From Candidatus Saccharibacteria bacterium CG_4_10_14_0_2_um_filter_52_9 (GTDB lineage Bacteria > Actinomycetota > Acidimicrobiia > Acidimicrobiales > RAAP-2): a stretch of 50,317 bases of DNA. This document shows positions 27,065 to 35,500 of this stretch, one piece after another. Position numbers and translations under genes: made by a program. Within the stretch, counting starts at the first letter, position 1; every line of letters begins with the position of its first letter. The notes under the pieces are model-generated. The model saw only the letters and a program-made list of their open reading frames with translations, searched no databases and was not told where the DNA came from. The stretch lies in NCBI GenBank assembly GCA_903970515.1, contig CAJCJA010000006.1:1-50317 (forward strand), read 5' to 3'.

Positions 27065-27496
27065 TTACGCCACGCCGCTGCAGCTGTTCGGACCGGTGTA
27101 GCTGACGAAGGTGCCAGTACCGGTGACCGCTCCCGCGGGAGCAACGGAAACCGTCAACGCACCGTTCGTGAGCGCGAACGCGTAGTGCGGTAAGTTGCTC
27201 GGCCACGACTGGATGTACGGCGTACTGTCGTTGTATCCGTCAACCAAGTAGTTCTGAGTCGCAGTGATCCCAGGGTTCTGTGCGTTGAACGCTGACAGCG
27301 CAGTCGACACGGTCGCTCCGTCCGCCTGGCACGCGGCGACCGCGCTCTTGCCGGTGATACCACCCAAGGCGAAGATAACGACGGCGGCCAAGATACCGAG
27401 CACGACGATGACGATGAGGAGTTCGATCAAGGTGAAACCACCCTCAATCTCACCCGCGTCACGACGTTGCTTCAGTCGCTTATAGGTACTGATCAT
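27065..27496 (-). CDS. pilA: Major type IV pilin PilA
   Basis: 143 residues; the ATG follows AAAGGGA with spacing suitable for strong translation. The class III prepilin signal is a 20-residue charged leader ending EGG, cleaved after Gly20 to expose FTLIELLIVI; Glu5 of the mature protein is Glu25. One hydrophobic helix follows, then a small soluble head with two cysteines (ACQADG and the C-terminal NSCSGVA) that probably form the pilin disulfide loop. The mature length is 123 residues, within the usual pilin range. It is the presumed main subunit assembled by PilB/PilC and retracted by PilT. Confidence 0.92.
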   Translation of the reverse strand: MISTYKRLKQRRDAGEIEGGFTLIELLIVIVVLGILAAVVIFALGGITGKSAVAACQADGATVSTALSAFNAQNPGITATQNYLVDGYNDSTPYIQSWPSNLPHYAFALTNGALTVSVAPAGAVTGTGTFVSYTGPNSCSGVA

Positions 27497-27757
27497 TTGA
27501 TTCCCTTTCGTTCATGGAGTCCCGACACTCCAAAATTGACGTTTCCCCACAGGACGTGACCCATGGGGTACTGATTGTTTACGTAATGACTCGGTGCCTT
27601 GTATTACTACGACCCACCATGCTGCTCGCAACGGCCTCCACCAAGCCTGACCCTCCTTAAGATACACGAAATCCACGAAACCCGGTACCTTTTCTTGGTT
27701 CGAGTGTGTGTGACCAAACCATCGACGCCCAGTTTTCCATAGAAGAAGGGAGATTTC
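27497..27757. promoter_or_regulatory. Long upstream region of pilA
   Basis: The space between pilA and the divergent forward genes is about 460 bases, large for this window, and AT-rich near 27750-27830. It must contain the pilA promoter and may leave a long 5' leader. I looked for a GEMM-type cyclic-di-GMP riboswitch and a -24/-12 promoter and saw neither. Confidence 0.4.
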
Positions 27758-27910
27758 GTGGACCGTTCGATGCCAATAGATCTCGGAAAAAATGTAACGT
27801 GCCCGACATGTAAATACGTGCAGCAAAAGCCTGTTGTCGACTTCGCAGATCGAACTCGTTCGCGCGCGTCAACAGTTGGCGGAAGTATTTTTTGGCGTCG
27901 AGATCAATGA
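27758..27910 (+). CDS. Possible 50-residue CxxC microprotein
   Basis: A GTG-started frame of 50 codons with a good Shine-Dalgarno (GGGAG, five-base spacing). It encodes a single CPTC knuckle near residues 15-18. Against it, third-position G+C is low compared with neighbouring genes and no family is recognised. It lies 46 bases upstream of the membrane-protein gene at 27957, whose promoter appears to lie after it. It could be a small zinc or iron protein or a chance frame. Confidence 0.2.
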   Translation: MDRSMPIDLGKNVTCPTCKYVQQKPVVDFADRTRSRASTVGGSIFWRRDQ

Positions 27911-27944
27911 TCCGCCCCGACCCGGCGTCGAGAGGGTCGAATCG

Positions 27945-27950
27945 TAGACT
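27945..27950 (+). promoter_or_regulatory. -10 box of leaderless GT-C-like gene
   Basis: TAGACT, then six bases, then the ATG at 27957, with no Shine-Dalgarno. It is the same TANNNT-N6-start layout seen elsewhere in the window. Confidence 0.5.
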
Positions 27951-27956
27951 GAGCCA

Positions 27957-29843
27957 ATGACCTCAACGATGGTTTCACAGGAACCATCGTCGCGCGAGTG
28001 CGCCGGCATCCTTGAAAAATGGTGGGTTGTCGCCTCGGGAGTGGTCATCTACGTGATTTTGGCGGCGGGCCTCTTCTGGCCCTCACTTCCCTGGAGTCAA
28101 TCGACATTGCCTTCGGGCGTGTACGGACGGGGCTTCGGTGACCCCGCCCAGATGACGTGGTTTCTCGAATGGTTCTCCTACGCCCTGCGTCACGGCATCG
28201 ACATCTTTCACACGAACTTCCTCGACTACCCCTCGGGCGTCGACCTGGCGAACGGCACGTCTGTGCCGTTGCTCGGACTCATGGCGACGCCGGTCACACT
28301 GACTTTGGGACCCGTCGCGGCGTTCAACCTGCTCTTTCGCCTCGCCTTCGCCAGTTCGGCGACTTCAATGTTCCTCGTGCTTCGAAACTGGAGTCGCACA
28401 CCCTTTGCGTTCATTGGCGGATTGTTGTACGGATTCGGGCCCTACATGATCTCTCAAGGTCAGAACCATCTCAACCTCATCTTCGTGCCCCTGCCGCCAA
28501 TCATCGTGTGGTGCTTGTACGAACTGCTCTTCGTCCAGCGTCGTCGACCCGGGCGGATGGGCCTGCTGCTGGGCGCCCTTTGTGGCGCCCAAGCGCTCAT
28601 CAACGCCGAGACCCTCGCCTTCACGGGCGTTGTCACGTTCTTCGGACTGATCGCGCTCGCGATTATCGACCGACGCCGCCTACGTGCGCGTTTTGATTTC
28701 CTGGTACGGGCCTTTTTGCCCGCCGTCGTGGTTTTCTTGGTGCTCGCGGGTTACCTACTCTGGTCAATGTTCTTCGCAGCGGGCCACCTCGTCGGGCCGG
28801 TCTATCCGACCCACGCCCTGCAAGGGTTCCGTGCCGACCTGCTCGAGCCAATTGTCCCCAGCGACTTGCAGTTCATATCGCCGTTGTCGCTCGCAGTCCT
28901 CGCCTATCACTTCACGGATGGAAACTTCACCGAGACCGCCAGTTATTTGAGCTTGCCGTTCGTCCTCTTGTTCGCCTACTTCGCCGTTCGTTGGCGGCGG
29001 GACCGACTCGTCCTCTCGGCGTCGCTTCTCGCTCTCCTCGCCTTCGTGCTCTCACTGGGTAATCGACTCGACGTGAAGGGCATGGCGACCTCGATTCCCC
29101 TTCCCGAGGCGATCTTCGCGCACCTACCGCTGCTCGACAGCACCGTCCCGGCTCGCTACGCGTTTTTGGTGGCGTTGTTTGGCGTCATTACCGTCACGAT
29201 CGGTGCGGACCGCTTCGTCGCGGGCCTCAAAAGACGTGAGCACCCGTCAAGCGGCACACGTCTGATCGACTTAGGAGTGGTCGCGGCGATGCTGTCGGCC
29301 CTGATATTGATGTTCCCCCTCGTGCCAGAGCCCACCCAAGGCGAGCCGTGGGCTCCCGATACTGTCTCGACGCTCAACGCGATCCCCACCGGCACGCCAA
29401 CCTTGACCTATCCATTCACGATGGAGCCCTGGACTGAAGCAATGAGTTGGCAAGCCCTCGACGGCATGCACTTTCGTCTGATCGGCGGCTACGTCACCGA
29501 GCAGGAGAGCCCCAACTATGGCGAATCGTTCCCTTCCCTCATCGCGCCCAAGGTCGTCGAAGAGACACTGATTCGCGACCAGTTCGGCGCGAACAAGATC
29601 TCGGGCGAGCAGACGATCTTCCCAGCGCCCGACGCGAAGGCCAATTTGCAGCGTGCGTTTTGCACGTTCCTTCGACGCCACGACGTGGGAGCGGTCGTTT
29701 TCTGGAAGGGGCGGCTCTATCGAGGCGTGGATCCCTCCGCCGCCCATCGACTCTTTAGTGACGCTCTCGGCGCGCCGGGGGTGACCAATGCGAATCGCAC
29801 GTTGCTCATCTGGCTCGCTCCGGCACGTCATTGCACGTCCTAG
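27957..29843 (+). CDS. Large multi-pass membrane protein, probable GT-C-type glycosyltransferase
   Basis: 628 residues, about eleven to twelve predicted membrane helices and a soluble C-terminal domain of some 150 residues. After the first helix comes a periplasmic-side loop with GD at 61-62 (GRGFGDPAQMTWFLEW), then FLDYPSGVDLANGT. This pattern of an acidic residue in the first outer loop followed by an N..YP.G stretch is seen in many GT-C enzymes that use polyprenyl-linked sugars. It is divergent from pilA and convergent with another GT-C-like gene ending the minor-pilin operon, so pilin or surface-glycan glycosylation is a fair inference. It could also be an unassigned polysaccharide membrane protein. 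Confidence 0.65.
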   Translation: MTSTMVSQEPSSRECAGILEKWWVVASGVVIYVILAAGLFWPSLPWSQSTLPSGVYGRGFGDPAQMTWFLEWFSYALRHGIDIFHTNFLDYPSGVDLANGTSVPLLGLMATPVTLTLGPVAAFNLLFRLAFASSATSMFLVLRNWSRTPFAFIGGLLYGFGPYMISQGQNHLNLIFVPLPPIIVWCLYELLFVQRRRPGRMGLLLGALCGAQALINAETLAFTGVVTFFGLIALAIIDRRRLRARFDFLVRAFLPAVVVFLVLAGYLLWSMFFAAGHLVGPVYPTHALQGFRADLLEPIVPSDLQFISPLSLAVLAYHFTDGNFTETASYLSLPFVLLFAYFAVRWRRDRLVLSASLLALLAFVLSLGNRLDVKGMATSIPLPEAIFAHLPLLDSTVPARYAFLVALFGVITVTIGADRFVAGLKRREHPSSGTRLIDLGVVAAMLSALILMFPLVPEPTQGEPWAPDTVSTLNAIPTGTPTLTYPFTMEPWTEAMSWQALDGMHFRLIGGYVTEQESPNYGESFPSLIAPKVVEETLIRDQFGANKISGEQTIFPAPDAKANLQRAFCTFLRRHDVGAVVFWKGRLYRGVDPSAAHRLFSDALGAPGVTNANRTLLIWLAPARHCTS

Positions 29844-29898
29844 GACTGAGCTTCGCTACGCCTGCACGCTTCGATGTGATCACGACGCCCCCTTCCGT

Positions 29899-29940
29899 TG
29901 AGTGAGGCACCGGGCACCGTGGTGGCCGGTGCCTCACTCA
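29899..29940. terminator. Bidirectional terminator between convergent genes
   Basis: A perfect 15-bp inverted repeat, TGAGTGAGGCACCGG (29899-29913) and its complement (29926-29940), with a 12-base loop, lies between the stops of two convergent membrane-protein genes. The right arm includes the stop codon of the minus-strand gene. There is no long T-run on either side, as is usual for high-G+C actinobacterial terminators. Confidence 0.8.
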
Positions 29941-31602
29941 CAGCCCAGCGCGCGCTCGGCGAAGGGGCGGCGCTGACGGATTGGGAACTGCGTTCAATCC
30001 CCTCATCGGCTCGGGTTTCTTCCACACCACGATGTGAAACTGGTGGTCGACGTACGTGCGCGCCACGGGCGCGAAGGGGAATTGCACAGCCTGTCGGATG
30101 GATTGACCAGCGGGGATGGCGGCGTTGTACACCAGGAATTGGAACGTTCCCGAATACCAATCGCTCTTCGATATCCATCGATACGGGACGAGCCCGCCGA
30201 ATGGTGATTCCACCACCTGTCGCACTTTGACGACCTCGTTCGAAAACACCGTGGTCGAGGCGCTGCTCCAATAGTCGCCGACGCCTCGATAGAGGTGACG
30301 AGCGGCCAGGAACCGTCCAAGTTGTGCGCTCGGCGACGTAGGCGCCGGTTGGCTCATGGCGACACCAACGCTCGACGCACATATGCCGGCGATGACGAGT
30401 CCGACGATCGTCACCATTCGTTTGGCGCGCCGCGAACGTAGCGAGTTCGCCAGTTGACCCATCAGCATCGCCGCCAGAATCGACTCGAAAATGACCCCCG
30501 CGGTCAAGTAGCGAACGCCGGTGGCGTCGACGCTCAACGACACGTACGTGACCGCATCGCCCAGCGACGCAAGGATGAGAAGGTCGCTAAGACGCAAACT
30601 CGCTTCGCTTCGCCCCACCATCCCTCGCAGCTCGATACGAGGTCGTCCATTGAGCACACCGAGGAGGAGGCACGCCGCGCCAACCGCGATTCCTGACGCG
30701 ACCGCGACGAGCACGACGGATCGAAACAGTTCCAACTCCCAAGGCACGCCGCTCGTCGAAAGGCTGGTTCCCAGACCGAACAGAGAGATGCTGTTCTCAA
30801 AGAGCAGCCGAAGATTCGGGAGGATCAACCACCTGGGAGCGATGGGCGTCGTTCCCGTGATCTGATAAGTACCAAGATGCACCGCGATCACTCGAGTGAT
30901 CCACGCAACGACGAGAGCCACCAACGGCGCCGAGCACGTGGCGAGACCCTTGGTCCAACCGCGATTCCTGACGCTGTCCAAGACGCCCACCAAGAATGCG
31001 GGGACGAGGCCGTAGGCGACGATGAGTGGGTCGCCAAGGGTTCCCGCCGCGAACACCACGACCGCGACGATCCAGCCCCAACCAAATCGACCATTGCGCA
31101 GACCAATGAAGCCAATCAAGGCGAAAAGGGCCGTCGCAACATGGAGCGCGGACGGTGCGAGGAAGCTCGCGAGCAGAACGCAGGGAAACCCGAGGATCAC
31201 GACCACCGTCGCCGCGCCCGCCACTGTGGACCAGCGTCGGAGGCCCAGGGTTGCCACGTAGACACCCGAAACAACGACGCCAGCCCACACCAGTGCCGAG
31301 ACCACATGCAGCAAGATGACTTTGGCCCCTATAAGAAGGACACCGATCGCAAAAAACACCGAATCGATGGTCCAGTAACTGTCCGAACCCGAATACCAGT
31401 GATTGAGCAAGACGTTGCCCCGGGCCATGTCAAGACCCTGCAGTAGTCCCCTGTCGGTATCGGCGTTGTCCCACAGGAAGTGAAGGCCAAAAAAGTAGAA
31501 CAAGACCGTCAAGAGCGCCGAACCGAGCACCCACGTCAGAAGTCGACGCCAGCGATCTGTCTCGATCTGGGCCGACGAACGAATCAACTTCGCCCACAGC
31601 AA
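29938..31602 (-). CDS. Large multi-pass membrane protein, GT-C-like, end of pilus operon
   Basis: 554 residues with about eleven predicted helices. The first outer loop has an acidic cluster, WDNADTDRG (D45, D48, D50), followed by NVLLNHWYSGSDSYWTID. This is the place where GT-C enzymes hold their catalytic acidic residues. The C-terminal 120 residues are soluble and rich in aromatic residues. The start is uncertain: a TTG at 31602 is used, with no clear RBS. It is the next gene downstream of the PilX-like gene on the same strand (215-bp gap) and ends at a perfect terminator, so it may be the last pilus-operon gene or have its own promoter. A role in glycosylating pilins is inference. Confidence 0.6.
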   Translation of the reverse strand: MLWAKLIRSSAQIETDRWRRLLTWVLGSALLTVLFYFFGLHFLWDNADTDRGLLQGLDMARGNVLLNHWYSGSDSYWTIDSVFFAIGVLLIGAKVILLHVVSALVWAGVVVSGVYVATLGLRRWSTVAGAATVVVILGFPCVLLASFLAPSALHVATALFALIGFIGLRNGRFGWGWIVAVVVFAAGTLGDPLIVAYGLVPAFLVGVLDSVRNRGWTKGLATCSAPLVALVVAWITRVIAVHLGTYQITGTTPIAPRWLILPNLRLLFENSISLFGLGTSLSTSGVPWELELFRSVVLVAVASGIAVGAACLLLGVLNGRPRIELRGMVGRSEASLRLSDLLILASLGDAVTYVSLSVDATGVRYLTAGVIFESILAAMLMGQLANSLRSRRAKRMVTIVGLVIAGICASSVGVAMSQPAPTSPSAQLGRFLAARHLYRGVGDYWSSASTTVFSNEVVKVRQVVESPFGGLVPYRWISKSDWYSGTFQFLVYNAAIPAGQSIRQAVQFPFAPVARTYVDHQFHIVVWKKPEPMRGLNAVPNPSAPPLRRARAGL

Positions 31603-31817
31603 ACGGTGATGATCTCAGACATTGAACCTAAATTGTGACATGACTTGGTGAAAATTCGTGGTCAACTCACCGCCCAGAGCGGGGTCGGCGCCGGTCAGTT
31701 CGAACCGCAACGTTCATGACGCCAAAGCTGAAAACGAGCTATTTTCGTAATTCCCGTCTTTTTGCCAATTTTGGCGAGGTAATTACTCGTGCGAATTAAC
31801 CTCAGTTTTCCGGCGAT

Positions 31818-32513
31818 TTAGCCCTTCACCCAACTGATGATGGTGCTGCCCTCGCCGCAGGTGACCCCTTCGACATTGCACTGCGACGTCAGTGCGATAC
31901 CGCCACCCACCGGATAGTCGTCAAAGGAGATAATCGCCGTCAAAAGAGGCGCCGCTACGCACTGGGCGACAGATTCGGACGCCGGACAGGTGTAGACCGT
32001 CACCACCCTCGTGCCATTATTTCCCGTACTTTGGTTCAAGATCTCTATGGTGCTGCACCAGGTCGTGAGGGTGTCGCCGCCAACGGTAATGCTCGAGGTG
32101 CCTGCAGCTGCCCCTGTTGGCTCCACCGTCGAGCCTGTCACACTCCAGCAGGCGCCTGGTGCGCTGTATCCCGTCCCTATGACGGGACTCGGGGTGCAGT
32201 TGGCCGGATTGCAGCTCGAATAGACGTTCGCCGTGGGGTTGGAGGGCTGTGGGAAGTAGCGGATGGACTGGACCGCGATGTCGGTCGCACTCGAAGCGGC
32301 ATACTGGATCTGGCTCGCGCTGAAGAACTCCGAGGTGTTATTGAGGTCATTGGTCGCCCAGTAGGCGAGCGCCCCCACGAAAACGCTCACGGCCACGATG
32401 TAGATCAGTGCGAGTAGCAAAATGGCCCCCCGCTCGTCCCTTTTTGGTACTGAGACGTCGCCGATTGAGTCTGCCTCAGGGCCCCGGACTGCATAAAAAC
32501 TCATATCTGCCAC
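31818..32513 (-). CDS. PilX/GspK-like minor pilin
   Basis: 231 residues from a GTG at 32513 (an ATG at 32504 is an alternative). The leader ends DERG29, followed by AILLLALIYIVAVSVFVGAL, a prepilin-type hydrophobic helix. The usual Glu5 is missing, as in PilX and GspK proteins that cap the pilus tip. The head has several cysteine pairs (SSCNPANC, WCST, TCPAS, QCNVEGVTC), suggesting disulfides outside the cell. It is the third minor pilin in the operon. It would join the PilW-like and PilV-like proteins in a priming tip complex. Confidence 0.75.
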   Translation of the reverse strand: MADMSFYAVRGPEADSIGDVSVPKRDERGAILLLALIYIVAVSVFVGALAYWATNDLNNTSEFFSASQIQYAASSATDIAVQSIRYFPQPSNPTANVYSSCNPANCTPSPVIGTGYSAPGACWSVTGSTVEPTGAAAGTSSITVGGDTLTTWCSTIEILNQSTGNNGTRVVTVYTCPASESVAQCVAAPLLTAIISFDDYPVGGGIALTSQCNVEGVTCGEGSTIISWVKG

Positions 32514-32598
32514 GCTTCAGCCCCCGGGCGCGACGAAAATCTTAGGCAATCGGCACCGGTCGTCACCTCAAATCGTCCAGATTCATACCGACGTCGGC

Positions 32599-35500
32599 TC
32601 ATAATCGAATCTCGAGGCCAACCGTTCCCCATGGGTCGCTGATACTTATGCTCCCGGTCTCGGAACTGCCCGCCACGCCCACGTAGACCGCAGCATCAAC
32701 GGTGGGCGCAGTATTGGCTGGATTGAGAGTTTCCGTGGAAATCTCGGTAAATCCACTGGGTGCAGTGGTCGACCACACGGGTCCATTCGGTCCGACCGCG
32801 ACGCTCGCGACACCGAACAGGAGTTCGGCGCTCGTCGACTGCGGTGTCGCCGCCAACTTAAACACCGGCGCGGTCGACGAGCCAGAGTTGGACGCCGAAT
32901 TGGTGAGGGTCGCGGAGTTGTCACCAGCGATACCAATGACCTGGATGGTTGAGGTTTCGACGTAGTTTGCGCCATTTGTCACCGTTTCGAGCACACTCCC
33001 GTTGGTCGTGCCTGATCCGGTGCCGTAATACACGCATTCCCAGTCATAGACCGAGGTCGAGCTGAAGTTTACGGTCTTGACCAGGGTGATGCCGGTCAGC
33101 GCCGAACCGGTTGGAAGGCTGCACGAGGTAGATCCACCCGAGGGTGCCGAGGCGACGTAACCAATCAGAACCGCGTATTGCTCGCCGCTGGTCGACGTGA
33201 AGGTCGCAGAATCCGTATACGCGGCCGGGTATTGGTACTGATTGGCCGCCACCTGGGTGAATCCGACGACAGGGATGCTCTGTTGCACCTGTGGCGCCGG
33301 GTACGCATCGACATTGCCAGGCTGGTTGGCGTCAATTACGCAGGTCCCTGCTCCCGTGAAGGTGATCGTGCCGGTTCCGCTGCCGCCCGCAAGCGAACAG
33401 CCGGTGCTCGTTGCATCCAAGGTCAGCGTCACCGTAAGTCCGTACGTTGAGCCTGTTGAGACGGCATATGTGGGGCCATATTGCCAGCCCTTCGACGGTG
33501 GGTTGCTAATCGACACCGTCTGGAAGAGCTTGTTCTCAGTAATTGTCACCGAATTCGACGTGAACGTGTCGCCAGTGACGTCCAAAATCACGGAACCTGC
33601 CTGAGTTCCTTGAATCGTGTCCGACGCGCTGCCACTCGACGTCGTCACGGTCGAAAGTCCTGATACGGTGCCAGTTCCGCCCGTCTGCGTGAAGGTGAAG
33701 TGACTAGAACTGTCACTCGTGATCACGTTGCCAGCGGAGTCCTCGGCGTAGGCGACCACGGTGCAGTACGAGTTGAAGTTCACACTCGGGCTGCAACTGC
33801 CGCTGACCAGGACAATCTGGGTCTCGGGACCAACACCCGAGGGGGTGAACGTGGCGCTCGTCGCGGTTGCCAAGCCGCTCGAGGTCGCGTTGAGGGTGTA
33901 ATTCGTCCCCAACAACGCTGCAAATGAGCAGTTGGTGACGTTCGCGACGCCTCCCACGGCCGTGAGTCCGGAGCACCCTGTCAATGTGCCACCTGACGCG
34001 GTCAGGGAAATTGTCGCTGTGGAGGTCGTGACGACGTTGCCCGCGGCGTCCTCGACCTTGATAATCGGTTGTACCGTGAATACCGAGCCCGAGGCCCCCG
34101 CGGTGGGGGACCTGGTGAAGACGAGCTGGGTCGCTGGGCCAGCGCTCGACGGGCTAAATGTCGCGCTCGTGGCGGTTGCCAAGCCGCTCGAGGTCGCGTT
34201 CAAGGTGTAATTCGTCCCTACGAGCCCGCTAAAGGAGCAGTTGGTGACGGTGACGATGCCTCCCGAAGCCGTGAGTCCGGTGCACCCTGTCAAAGTGCCA
34301 CCCGACGCGGTCAGGGAAATCGTCGCTGTCGACGTCGTCACCACGTTGCCCGCGGCGTCTTCGACGTAGATCACGGGCTGAGCCGTGAATGTCGAACCCG
34401 ACGCGCCCGCCGTGGGCGAGGTGTTAAAGACCAACTTGGTCGCCGTACCGGCCGCCGCAGGGCTAAATGTGGCACTCGTCGCACCCGTCAAACCAGTGGA
34501 AGTGGCTTGCAAGGTGTAATTTGTACCAACAATCCCCGAGAACGTGCAATTGGCGACGTTTACGATGCCCCCCGAAGCCGTGAGTCCGGTGCACCCTGTC
34601 AAAGTGCCACCCGACGCGGTCAGGGAAATCGTGTTCGTCGCCGAATTGGAGAGGTTCCCCAGGGCGTCTTGTAGCTGCAAAACGGGTTGAATCGAGAACA
34701 CCGAGCCCGACGCGCCCGCCGTGGGTGACGTTGTAAATATCACCTTGGTGGGTGTACCGCCCCCGGTGGGACTGAAATTGGCACTCGTCGCACCCGTCAA
34801 ACCAGTGGAAGTGGCTTGCAAGGTGTAATTTGTGCCAACGATCCCCGAGAACGTGCAATTGGCGACGTTCACGATGCCCCCCGAAGCCGTGAGCCCGGTG
34901 CACCCTGCCAAAGTGCCACCCGACGCGGTCAGGGAAATCGTGTTAGTCGCCGAATTGGAGAGGTTCCCCAGGGCGTCTTCTAACTGCAATGTTGGTTGAG
35001 TCGTAAATACCGAGCCCGACGCGCCCGCCGTTGGTGACCTCGTAAAGATCACCTGGGTAGGGGTGCCGCCGCCCGATGGGGTAAAGCTATTACTGGTAGC
35101 CGCGCTAAGGCTCCCAGTCGTTGGCGTCGCGGTGAGAACGTAGTTCGTACCGACCAAACCGCTAAACGTACAGCCTGAAACGCTCGCACTGCCTGACACC
35201 GTCGTCAAGTTGGTGCACCCTGTCAAAGTGCCTCCTGACGCGCCCAGCGTGAACGTCACGTTGGCCGTACTCACCAGGTTGCCCGACACATCCTGGACCT
35301 GTACGACCGGTTGGATACTGAACAATGAACTCGACGCTCCCGCCGTTGGCGAGACCGAGAAGACCAGTTTTGTCGCCGGGCCCGGCCCGGAGGGACTGAA
35401 ATTGGCGCTCGTTGCGGCCGTGAGTGGCGTCGAGAGGGCGATCAGGTTGTAGGACTGACCCACGACGCCGGTAAAGACACACCCGGTGACGTCAACCACG

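Noticed and set aside
27497-27957. Cyclic-di-GMP (GEMM) riboswitch or sigma-54 promoter upstream of pilA
   Set aside because: I searched both strands for the GEMM core and for GG-N10-GC promoter elements; the nearest match (TTGGTGGAGGCCGTTGC on the minus strand) has the wrong spacing, and sigma-54 is not expected in actinobacteria.
31685-31705. tRNA T-loop-like sequence (CAGTTCGAACCG)
   Set aside because: Stem arms do not pair and no cloverleaf can be built around it.
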